A stretch of DNA of 64,000 bases from positions 93,443-157,442 of the forward strand of contig NZ_KB904058.1 in assembly GCF_000379905.1 (NCBI RefSeq), written 5' to 3'. A model generated the notes under the pieces. It was not told the origin of the DNA, made no database searches, and was given only the letters and a program-made list of their open reading frames with translations. Shown piece after piece: positions 8,470 through 17,600 of the stretch (its first letter is position 1; the number at the start of each line of letters is the position of its first letter). The translations under genes were made by a program, and so were the position numbers. Source of the DNA: Rodentibacter pneumotropicus DSM 21403. Lineage in GTDB: Bacteria; Pseudomonadota; Gammaproteobacteria; Enterobacterales; Pasteurellaceae.

Positions 8470-10032
8470 TTATGGCGTTGAAAAATAAGTAAATGAGCCT
8501 GGTCCAACTGGTAAACCAAACACAAAAACCCATAGATAGAAAAGAGTCATCCAGCCGATGATAAAAGTAAATGAATAAGGGATCATCATCGCCATTAGCG
8601 TCCCCACACCGGTATCTTTTTTGTAACGAACCGCCACCGCCATAATCAAGCCGAAATAACTCATCATCGGCGTGATAATATTCGTTGTTGAATCACCAAT
8701 ACGATATGCCGCCTGAATCACTTCCGGAGCATAACCAACCAACATCAGCATCGGTACAAAAATAGGTGCGGTTAATGCCCATTGCGCTGAAGCGGAGGAA
8801 ATCATTAAATTAATAAATGCACAAACCAATATGAACCCAACAAAAAGCACGGGGCCTGTTAAGCCAAGATCAATAAGTAAATTAGCCCCTTTTACAGCAA
8901 CAATTGAGCCTAGGTTCGTCCACTTAAAAAATGCCACAAACTGTGCCGCGAAAAATACCAATACAACGTACATTCCCATTGAAGCCATACCTTGCGACAT
9001 AGATTTTACAATGTCTTGAGAAGATCTCATTGAACCGGTGACTCGCCCATAGATATAACCGGGAATAGCAAAAAAGATAAAAATGAAGACCACAATACCA
9101 TGTAAGAAAGGCGAGCCCGCCACAAGCCCTGTTTTGGTATTACGCAAGATGCCATCTTCGGGAACAATTGTCCATGCAAGTAGTGAGGAAAAAATTAACA
9201 TTGCAATTCCGGCCCACATCAATCCCTTTTTCTCATTAGGTGTTAATTTTTCCACTTTATTTTTAAGAATAGAAGGATCATCCGCATTCTGGGAATCATA
9301 CTTTCCTAATTGTGGTTCAACGATTTTTTCTGTGACCAAATAGCCTAAAATGCTCACTAAAAATGTACTAACAAACATAAAATACCAGTTTGCTTCAGGT
9401 CCGACGACATAATTCGGGTCAATTAAACGGGCCGCTTCTTGAGTAATTCCCGATAAAAGAGGATCTACCGTACCTAATAGTAAATTAGCACTATATCCGC
9501 CTGAAACACCGGCAAATGCAGCGGCAAGTCCGGCAAGAGGATGACGACCAAGCGCATGAAAAATCATTGCGGCAAGAGGGATTAATACCACATAACCCAG
9601 TTCTGCCGCCGTATTTGACATAACACCAGCCAATACAATAGTGAAGGTCACTAATTTTTTCGGTGCGCCAACAACTAACCCTCTCAACGCCGCAGAAATC
9701 ATACCTGAAGATTCAGCAATAGATACCCCAAGCATTGCCACTAAAACTGTACCAAGTGGCGCAAAACCGGTGAAATTTTTTACCAAACTGCTGACCATAT
9801 AAGCAAGCCCTTCTTGGCTAAGCAGGCTTTTCACGATAATATCGCCTGAATGATTAGGGCGGGGATCCAAAACGCTCACATCAAAATAATGCAAAATCGC
9901 TGAAAGTACGATCAAAATACCACACATCAACATAAATAAAATGATAGGGTGAGGCAGTAAATTTCCAAGCCATTCCACCCCTTTTAAAAAATGCTGAATT
10001 CTGCTGTTTTTTTGAGGAACTGTTGATGACAT
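8470..10032 (-). CDS. AbgT-family transporter
   Basis: Inner-membrane protein of 520 residues with many hydrophobic segments, in the AbgT family (E. coli AbgT, Neisseria MtrF). Typical features are the N-terminal NLLPHPIILFMLMCGILIV segment and the C-terminal stretch with IGDSTTNIITPMMSYFGLIM. AbgT imports p-aminobenzoyl-glutamate, whereas MtrF exports sulfonamides and PABA, so the direction here is uncertain. No abgA/abgB hydrolase genes are adjacent. The gene is monocistronic: a terminator follows it and the lon terminator lies upstream. Confidence 0.85.
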   Translation of the reverse strand: MSSTVPQKNSRIQHFLKGVEWLGNLLPHPIILFMLMCGILIVLSAILHYFDVSVLDPRPNHSGDIIVKSLLSQEGLAYMVSSLVKNFTGFAPLGTVLVAMLGVSIAESSGMISAALRGLVVGAPKKLVTFTIVLAGVMSNTAAELGYVVLIPLAAMIFHALGRHPLAGLAAAFAGVSGGYSANLLLGTVDPLLSGITQEAARLIDPNYVVGPEANWYFMFVSTFLVSILGYLVTEKIVEPQLGKYDSQNADDPSILKNKVEKLTPNEKKGLMWAGIAMLIFSSLLAWTIVPEDGILRNTKTGLVAGSPFLHGIVVFIFIFFAIPGYIYGRVTGSMRSSQDIVKSMSQGMASMGMYVVLVFFAAQFVAFFKWTNLGSIVAVKGANLLIDLGLTGPVLFVGFILVCAFINLMISSASAQWALTAPIFVPMLMLVGYAPEVIQAAYRIGDSTTNIITPMMSYFGLIMAVAVRYKKDTGVGTLMAMMIPYSFTFIIGWMTLFYLWVFVFGLPVGPGSFTYFSTP

Positions 10033-10187
10033 ATGCGCGTCCTTTTGTTTTGGTTAAAAAATAGTCTTCATATTCGCATATTTTTTACCAAACACAAAAA
10101 TAAAGTTTCACTTCTATAACAATAACATTACATTTTATTCAACTCTTCACTTGAACCGTCAAAAAATCAAAGTTTAGAGATACAAAA

Positions 10188-10209
10188 AGGGCTTGTTTTC
10201 ACAAGCCCT
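10188..10209 (-). terminator. lon terminator
   Basis: AGGGCTTG-TTTTCA-CAAGCCCT hairpin followed on the minus strand by TTTTTG, just after the lon stop codon. Confidence 0.85.
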
Positions 10210-10222
10210 AAAAAGTATTCAA

Positions 10223-12637
10223 CTAATTGACCGCTCTTGTTGTTTTCGTGGCGGCTTTACGACGAGGCGCTTTGGGTTTGGCTTCCACTTTGACAAACTC
10301 CACACCTTCCGGTGGATTTTCAAGTGCCAAGCCTAACACTTCATCAATGGTTTCTACCGAATGAATAACAAGACTTTGTTTCACATTATCCGGAATTTCT
10401 TCCAAATCTTTTACATTATCTTTTGGAATCAATACGGTTTTAATACCGCCACGGTGTGCCGCTAAGAGTTTTTCTTTTAAGCCGCCAATTGGCAATACTT
10501 TACCACGTAAACTGATTTCCCCTGTCATCGCCACATCCGCACGCACCGGATTGCCCGTTAAACAAGACACAAGCGCCGTACACATTGCGATACCCGCACT
10601 TGGACCGTCTTTTGGCGTTGCGCCGTCCGGTACGTGAATATGAATATCACGTTTTTCATGGAACTCAGGGTTAATACCAAGTTTATCGGCACGTGAACGA
10701 ACCACCGTCATTGCCGCTTGGATGGATTCTTTCATCACATCACCAAGAGAGCCGGTAAAGGTTAGTTTACCTTTACCCACCACAGAGGCGGTTTCAATGG
10801 TAAGCAAATCACCGCCCACTTCTGTCCACGCCAGACCTGTTACTTCGCCTAGACGATTTTGCGTGTCCGCTTTACCAAACTCAAAACGTTTCACACCAAG
10901 ATAATCATGAAGATTGTCAGCATTAACCGTGATAGATTTTAGCTTAGGATTCACTAATAAATTTTTCACCGCTTTACGACAGATTTTGGAAATTTCCCTT
11001 TCCAAATTACGCACGCCAGCCTCTCGGGTGTAATAGCGGATAATGTCTAAAATAGCACTTTCCTCCACCACTAATTCACCTTTCTTCAAACCGTTACGCT
11101 CAATTTGTTTTTGTAACAGATGACGCATCGCGATATTCAGTTTTTCATCTTCCGTGTAACCGGAAAGGCGAATCACTTCCATACGATCAAGTAACGGCCC
11201 CGGAATATTCATAGAATTTGAGGTCGCCACAAACATCACATCGGAAAGATCATAATCCACTTCTAAATAATGATCGTTAAAGGAGGTATTTTGTTCAGGA
11301 TCAAGCACTTCTAATAGGGCAGAAGCAGGATCACCACGCATATCCGATGCCATTTTATCGATCTCATCAAGCAAGAATAATGGGTTTTTCACTCCCACTT
11401 TTGCCATTTTTTGAATGAGCTTGCCCGGTAATGCACCAATGTAGGTTTTACGGTGACCACGAATTTCCGCTTCATCACGCACGCCACCAAGTGCCATTCG
11501 CACATATTTACGCCCTGTTGCATTGGCAATGGATTGACCGAGTGAGGTTTTACCCACCCCCGGTGGTCCAACTAAACAAAGAATTGGTCCCTTAATTTTA
11601 TTGAGACGCGCTTGCACCGCAAGATATTCTAAAATGCGTTCTTTCACACGCTCCAATCCATAATGATCGGCATCTAACACTTGCTGTGCTTTGGCAATAT
11701 CTTTTTTTACTTTCGTGCGTTTATGCCATGGCACTTGGATCATCCATTCGATATAGCTACGGACCACGGTGGCTTCTGCTGACATTGCTGACATCATTTT
11801 GAGTTTTTGCAGTTCGCTTTCCACTTTATCACGCACTTCTGCCGGCATACCTGCCGCTTCCACTTTTTGACGAAGTTGCTCCACTTCATCAATGGTGTCT
11901 TCATTTTCGCCATCGTCCATTTCTTTGCGAATAGCTTTAATTTGCTCGCTCAAATAATAGTTACGTTGGCTTTTTTCCATTTGTTTTTTTACGCGACCTC
12001 GAATGCGTTTTTCCACTTGTAGAATATCCGCTTCCGACTCCATCATACCAAGCAAATATTCCAAACGTGCTTGCACATCAGCTAATTCCAACACACTTTG
12101 TTTATGGCGAACACTCACCGGCAAATGGGCAGCCATGGTGTCTGCAAGGCGATCCGCATCATCAATACGTTGTAGAGCGCCTAACACATCAGCCGGCACT
12201 TTTTTATTCAAGGTCAGATAATTTTCAAACTCGGACAATACCGCATTTTTTACAATATCTAATTCTTTTTCATTACCTTGGACGGTATCAATTGGGGTGA
12301 TTTCTGCTGAAAAAAATTGTTCCCCTTCTTCCAGATGATTGATTTTTGCACGTTGTTGCCCTTCCACAAGCACTTTTACTGTGCCATCAGGCAATTTTAA
12401 AAGCTGGATAATATTAGCAATGGTGCCCACATCAAACACATCATCAGTCGTCGGCTCTTCTAAATCCGCTTGTTTTTGTGAAACCAAGAGAAGCTGTTTA
12501 TTTTCGTTCATCGCTTCTTCAAGGGCATTAATGGATTTTGCACGCCCCACAAAAAGCGGCATCACCATATAAGGGAAAACCACGACATCACGTAACGGTA
12601 GTACGGGCATCGTGCGTTGTATTCTTTTGGCGTTCAT
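10223..12637 (-). CDS. lon: ATP-dependent protease Lon
   Basis: Cytoplasmic AAA+ serine protease, 804 residues. The N-terminal substrate-binding LON domain occupies about residues 10-200, then a coiled-coil region, then the AAA+ module with Walker [10 protein letters not shown] and Walker [12 protein letters not shown]. The C-terminal protease domain has the Ser-Lys dyad, with the catalytic Ser at about residue 680 in DGPSAGIAM. The C-terminal tail is basic ([10 protein letters not shown]). It degrades misfolded and regulatory proteins. A strong heat-shock promoter is visible upstream. Confidence 0.98.
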   Translation of the reverse strand: MNAKRIQRTMPVLPLRDVVVFPYMVMPLFVGRAKSINALEEAMNENKQLLLVSQKQADLEEPTTDDVFDVGTIANIIQLLKLPDGTVKVLVEGQQRAKINHLEEGEQFFSAEITPIDTVQGNEKELDIVKNAVLSEFENYLTLNKKVPADVLGALQRIDDADRLADTMAAHLPVSVRHKQSVLELADVQARLEYLLGMMESEADILQVEKRIRGRVKKQMEKSQRNYYLSEQIKAIRKEMDDGENEDTIDEVEQLRQKVEAAGMPAEVRDKVESELQKLKMMSAMSAEATVVRSYIEWMIQVPWHKRTKVKKDIAKAQQVLDADHYGLERVKERILEYLAVQARLNKIKGPILCLVGPPGVGKTSLGQSIANATGRKYVRMALGGVRDEAEIRGHRKTYIGALPGKLIQKMAKVGVKNPLFLLDEIDKMASDMRGDPASALLEVLDPEQNTSFNDHYLEVDYDLSDVMFVATSNSMNIPGPLLDRMEVIRLSGYTEDEKLNIAMRHLLQKQIERNGLKKGELVVEESAILDIIRYYTREAGVRNLEREISKICRKAVKNLLVNPKLKSITVNADNLHDYLGVKRFEFGKADTQNRLGEVTGLAWTEVGGDLLTIETASVVGKGKLTFTGSLGDVMKESIQAAMTVVRSRADKLGINPEFHEKRDIHIHVPDGATPKDGPSAGIAMCTALVSCLTGNPVRADVAMTGEISLRGKVLPIGGLKEKLLAAHRGGIKTVLIPKDNVKDLEEIPDNVKQSLVIHSVETIDEVLGLALENPPEGVEFVKVEAKPKAPRRKAATKTTRAVN

Positions 12638-12673
12638 ATCTTCTCTCTAATTCTATTTCGACAATTTGGAATA

Positions 12674-12701
12674 ATATGGGGGTGGGTTTGGTGAATTCAA
12701 G
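12674..12701 (-). promoter_or_regulatory. Sigma-32 (heat-shock) promoter of lon
   Basis: On the minus strand, CTTGAAT (12695-12701), a 13-base spacer and CCCCATAT (12674-12681) match the RpoH consensus CTTGAAA-N13-15-CCCCATNT closely. It ends 36 bases before the lon start codon. Confidence 0.85.
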
Positions 12702-12724
12702 GTAATCGGGTTAATTAGGACATT

Positions 12725-12754
12725 AAAGTGCGGTCGTTTTTCACCGCACTTTTT
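12725..12754 (-). terminator. Uptake-signal terminator after gph
   Basis: AAAGTGCGGTC-GTTTTT-CACCGCACTTTTT hairpin, 8 bases beyond the gph stop. It ends the rpe-gph unit before the lon promoter. Confidence 0.8.
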
Positions 12755-12762
12755 GGGAAAAA

Positions 12763-13437
12763 TTAAAGAATCTTTAATAATTGACCAAAATCATCAAATA
12801 CCCAATCCGGATTGGATTCGCTAATTGGAATATTGTAATTATAACCATAGGTTAATCCTACAACGGCACAACCGGCAGCATGTGCTGCGAGAATGTCATT
12901 TTTAGAATCCCCCACAAATAATACTTGTCGAGGTTCAACCCCAAATTTACCACACAAATAATAAAGCGGTCCCGGATGCGGTTTGATTGCAGGCAAAGAT
13001 TGTCCGCCCAACATTTCGCTAAATAAATGATCAATGCCAAATGCCGCCAACACAGGTTGAACGTGTTTAGTCGGTTTATTAGTAACCACCGCTAACGTAT
13101 AACCTTTCGCTTTTAATGCTTCCAAGGTTTCTTTTACATTCGGATATAATCGGCTCACATTGCAAAGATTTTCGCCATAATAATAACTAAAGCGATCTTT
13201 CACTTTTTCTACATCCGCTTCACTTAATGTTTTGCCGGTTTGTTCTTTTGCCCAATCCAATGCTCGAGCAATCAATACCGGCGCACCGTTACCAATCCAA
13301 GTTAAAACAAGGGCTTCCGGTGCTTGTGGCAAACCAAATTCTGCCAATGCCGAATTTACGGATAAGGCTAAATCCGGCAAGCTGTTGACTAACGTGCCGT
13401 CTAAATCAAAACCAATGAGTTTAAACTGTGTTTTCAT
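12763..13437 (-). CDS. gph: Phosphoglycolate phosphatase
   Basis: HAD-superfamily hydrolase, 224 residues. Motif I is FDLDGTLVNS at residues 9-18 with the nucleophile Asp, motif II/III includes VVTNKP, and motif IV is GDSKNDILAA. It removes 2-phosphoglycolate produced during DNA 3'-end repair. The inner ATG at 13437 is chosen over one six codons upstream because GAGAAGAGAG then serves as ribosome binding site and the length equals that of other Pasteurellaceae Gph proteins. It follows rpe by 48 bases on the same strand. Confidence 0.93.
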   Translation of the reverse strand: MKTQFKLIGFDLDGTLVNSLPDLALSVNSALAEFGLPQAPEALVLTWIGNGAPVLIARALDWAKEQTGKTLSEADVEKVKDRFSYYYGENLCNVSRLYPNVKETLEALKAKGYTLAVVTNKPTKHVQPVLAAFGIDHLFSEMLGGQSLPAIKPHPGPLYYLCGKFGVEPRQVLFVGDSKNDILAAHAAGCAVVGLTYGYNYNIPISESNPDWVFDDFGQLLKIL

Positions 13438-13485
13438 TAACGCTCTCTTCTCCATACTACAAAATGAGGAAATCCAAGATAAATC

Positions 13486-14160
13486 CTATCCTTGGATAGT
13501 CGCGAGTTGATGTCTCATTTGATCAATCACTTGTTTATAATCCGGTTGATCAAAAATCGCCGAGCCCGCCACAAACATATCCGCACCGGCAGCAGCAATT
13601 TCCGCAATATTATTCACTTTTACACCGCCATCCACTTCTAAACGAATATCAAAACCGCTGTCATCAATCATTTTTCGTGCCTGTTGTAGCTTTTTCAATG
13701 TGGCAGGAATGAAGGATTGTCCACCGAATCCCGGATTCACGGACATAAGTAAAATCACGTCCACTTTATCCATCACATAATCCAAATAACTCAATGGCGT
13801 TGCAGGATTAAACACTAAACCGGATTTACAACCATGATCACGAATCAACTGCAAAGAACGGTCAATATGCTCGGAACTTTCCGGATGGAAAGTAATATAA
13901 TTCGCCCCCGCTTTGGCAAAGTCAGGGATAATCCGATCCACCGGCTTAACCATCAAATGCACATCAATCGGTGCGGTAATACCATAATCACGTAAAGCCT
14001 GACAAATAACCGGACCGAAAGTCAAATTTGGCACATAATGATTATCCATCACATCAAAATGAATCAGATCTGCACCGGCATTAAGCACATTTTGAACATC
14101 ATCTCCAAGGCGAGCAAGGTCGGCTGAAAGAATGGAAGGGGCAATAAGGTAAGGTTTCAT
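13486..14160 (-). CDS. rpe: Ribulose-phosphate 3-epimerase
   Basis: Interconverts ribulose-5-phosphate and xylulose-5-phosphate. 224-residue TIM barrel starting [19 protein letters not shown]. Catalytic Asp motifs [12 protein letters not shown] and the C-terminal VDGGV are present, as are the family motifs HLMVKP and SVNPGFGGQ. The second of two close ATGs is chosen: AGGAG abuts the first with no spacing but is 6 bases from the second. First gene of an rpe-gph unit. Confidence 0.97.
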   Translation of the reverse strand: MKPYLIAPSILSADLARLGDDVQNVLNAGADLIHFDVMDNHYVPNLTFGPVICQALRDYGITAPIDVHLMVKPVDRIIPDFAKAGANYITFHPESSEHIDRSLQLIRDHGCKSGLVFNPATPLSYLDYVMDKVDVILLMSVNPGFGGQSFIPATLKKLQQARKMIDDSGFDIRLEVDGGVKVNNIAEIAAAGADMFVAGSAIFDQPDYKQVIDQMRHQLATIQG

Positions 14161-14242
14161 CGTCATCTCCTAGGGGTAATCACCGCTCTAGTTTACTACG
14201 TTAAAACAGAAATTGCCTTGATTATTTATAGGAAAATTTCAA

Positions 14243-14408
14243 TATTATGTAGCAGTTGCACAAAGTTGTTTTTTTGTTCTCTTGTAGGGACACACTGCGT
14301 GTGTCCGAATTTTAACCTATTGAAATAATTTGATTTTTATAACGGACACACGCAGTGTGTCCCTACGTTTTATTAAAATTTCTGTTTTTGTGTATTTGCT
14401 ACATAATA
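14243..14408. repeat. Nested palindromic intergenic repeat upstream of the sialidase gene
   Basis: Outer inverted ends TATTATGTAGCA (14243-14254) and TGCTACATAATA (14397-14408) are perfect complements. Inside, two 24-base arms at 14284-14307 and 14343-14366 are perfect inverted repeats of each other, and each arm is itself a hairpin (GGACACAC-TGC-GTGTGTCC). The sequence between is AT-rich. The architecture suggests a small non-coding mobile or structured element. The rest of the 480-base gap (14161-14640) holds one isolated uptake signal near 14430 and a small stem-loop at 14594-14608. Confidence 0.75.
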
Positions 14409-14593
14409 CCGGAAAATTTTGAAAAAATGACCGCACTTTAACTATTCCATGAATTGAGAAGTACAAATTAATAGACCGATCAACGTTCATAGAACTTTAT
14501 TATTTTAATGCTGTTTTAATTTTGTGATAAAGCTCTCAAAATTAAAACTTCATTATTGTTTTATTTTTGGAGTATCACTACACTCAAAAGAAT

Positions 14594-14608
14594 ACAGCGC
14601 ATCGCTGT
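14594..14608 (+). other. Short stem-loop in the sialidase leader
   Basis: ACAGCG-CAT-CGCTGT, 33 bases before the sialidase ATG. It may be a leader structure or an operator; nothing more can be said. Confidence 0.3.
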
Positions 14609-14640
14609 GATTTCCACCATCCAATAATCGGGGTATTCCA

Positions 14641-17600
14641 ATGAAAAAATCTCATTTCCTCAAAAAAACTGCAGTATCCTTGTTTGTTTCTTCCGTTTTT
14701 CTCTCAGGTTTTAGTTTCTCTGCCTCTCCCTCTTCAACGGCAATTTTAGATTTCTCTAGCTTAGAAAATTTCAGCCAACCTATTGATGTCAGCGAACAGT
14801 TTAATGAGAAAGGCGTATTTGGACTGGGTTCCGGCACACTAACTTTTCGAGTAAAGCCAAGTGGCGGTTTCAGCACTTTACTGGGCGTAAGCGATCCGAA
14901 CTCCAATGTGCGTTACATTGCCTTTTATGTCAATTCCAGAAATGGTAATGAACAATATGGTGTCGAACTCAGAACCGATAATCACACACGCTTAATTCCC
15001 AATTCCGAATTAGTGACGCCCCCTATTCCCTCTTCTGATGAATTTAAAACCATTACCTATGCTTTCGATAAAGCCAATCAAACAATTAAAATTTATGTGA
15101 ATGGCGAGCTGAAAAAAGCGACAAATCAATCAAAATTTTTTGAGGATATTGATGGGTTAACGAGCGCAACAGTGGGATCATTGAAACGCGCTAATTATCC
15201 GTCAAATAATTTTGTGGGTTCAATTTACCATGCCCGCGCAACAGATGATGTGTTATCAAACGAGGCTATCGCAGCCTTACACAGAGATATTGTGGAAAAA
15301 CAAAAAGCCGATATTGCCAAAAATGCCGAAAAAATCGCATTTTTTGCCGAAAAGCGTTCTGCCATGGGCGCAATGATGAGCGAAAAATATGAAATTTTTA
15401 AGCCAGGGCAAGGCGGAGCGAAAAGCTATCGTATCCCAGGGTTATTTACAACCAAAGACGGCGTGGTGATTGCCGCAATCGACAAGCGTAATCAACATTT
15501 TTATGACTGGGGAAATATTGATTTGGCGATTCGTCGCAGTTTAGACGGAGGGTTTACTTGGCAGGATGATCAAGTTGTGGTTGATTTGGCGGAACAACCT
15601 TATCCAGATCTTGGTGCGGCAGAATCGGCATTAGTGATTGATGCAGTAATGACACAGGATAAAAATACCGGAAGAATAATAATGGTTTTTGATATGTTCC
15701 CCGAATCACAAGCTCTTTTTGGTATGTTTAACAATTCACAGGCAAGTTTTGAGTCAGAGGGAAACGGGCATATTAATGTCAACGGAAAATGGTATCGCCT
15801 AATTACCGATGAAAGTGGCGCGAGATACACAGTTCGCGAGGGGGGCATTATCTATAATCGTGATGGTGTTGCTCAAGATTATAAAGTAATCACAGAGGGC
15901 GATCCTGCTCAGGCATTTCAAAATCTTGGCGATATTATCAAGATCAGTACGGATGAACGGGTCGGCAATATTTTTCTCCGCTCAAAACGTGCCGGGCATG
16001 ATAGCGGCCCCTTTAACGCACACTATACCAGTTATTTATGGATGACTTATAGCGATGACAACGGCAAAACATGGGCAAATCCTACGGATATTACCACGCA
16101 AGTCAAAGCAGATTGGATGCGATTTTTAGGTACAGGTCCAGGAACCGGCATTCAATTAAAAAACGGCAATATTATGATTCCGGTTTATTTTACCAATCGG
16201 GACAATAAACAATCTGCTGCTGTGATTATCAGTTCGGACGGTGGAAAAACTTGGACTCGGGGCGCTTCGCCAAATGATGCCTACTTAGATGAAATCGGTG
16301 GAGCACGTTATTTAAACACGCAAGATTACGAAATCACCGAATCCCAAGTTATCGAAATGAATAACGGTGACATTAAAATGTTTTCCCGTAACCGTAGCGG
16401 TGCTGTTATTATTTCAACCAGTCACGATGGTGGAATGACTTGGGACAAAGGAGCAAGATTAAGAGAATCCGCCTTATTAGATCCTTATTCACAAATGTCC
16501 GTAATTCATTATTCCAAACTGATCGATGGCAAGGAATATATCGTTTTCGCCAATCCTCACGCCAGTTCCCGACGCAACGGTAAAGCTTGGTTGGGAGAAG
16601 TACAGACTGACGGTTCAATTTTATGGAAATATAATACCACGATTGATGAAGGCTCTTATTCCTATAACAGTTTAACGGAATTACCAAACGGTGATATTGG
16701 TTTACTTTACGAGCAAGTACAAGGCTCGAATGTGCAGTATGTCCGCTTCAATTTGCAAGAACTGTTATGGAAAGATAATTTTATCTATCGTGACAAACGA
16801 AACCCTGAAAATCAGGCGGTATCCCTCAATAGTATCGAACAAGAAACCTATTATAAGATTGGTGACGGTGAGATGATCAAAGTTGGGGAGGGCATCAATC
16901 CGGCACATTTAGAAGTGAGAGAAGGGATTGCCACCCTCGCCCAACAAGCCAATGCTGCAGGAGAAAAACAGGCTTATGCTGCCGTTGTAGTGAAAGAAAA
17001 GGGCACACTTCGTTTAATGGATAACGAGCAACTCAACCTCAGTAACATTAGATTGGAGAAGGGGACATTTGATCTCAACGGACGTAATTTTACCCTTGCT
17101 GCTAAAGTCGACACGGAGAATCAGGGATTACGCGCCGCAACGTTAAACGGCAATATCATCAATAATAGCCCGACACCAGCAACCTTGACCTATCAGCTCA
17201 ATCAGCAACGGGCAATTATCGGAACGGTAGGTGATCAGCAAGGCACACTCAACCTCATCTATTCCCCAACAGAGTCTGAAAGCCAATTATCGTTTCAAGG
17301 GAATACCAATTTGGATAATGTTTATGTCAAAGCAGGTACATTGAGTTACACAGGAAACAGACATCAGGCAAACAGGCTTGATCTATCTCCGCATAGTCAA
17401 GTTGAAATTAAAAATGATGCCTCATTCACCTCCCACCACATCCACTTGGCGGAAAATGCAAACCTCATCTTGAATACGGATACAGCCATTGAATTTAGCT
17501 CAAAAGTTGAAGGCACAGGAAATTTATTCAAAACCGGAGCAGGCTATGCGAGAGTAAACGGAGAGCTTAATCACGAAGGAATAACGGATATTCAAAGCGG

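Noticed and set aside
16409..16687. Antisense open frames within the sialidase gene
   Set aside because: Long reverse-strand frames here follow from the codon pattern of the sense gene; none has a ribosome binding site or domain.
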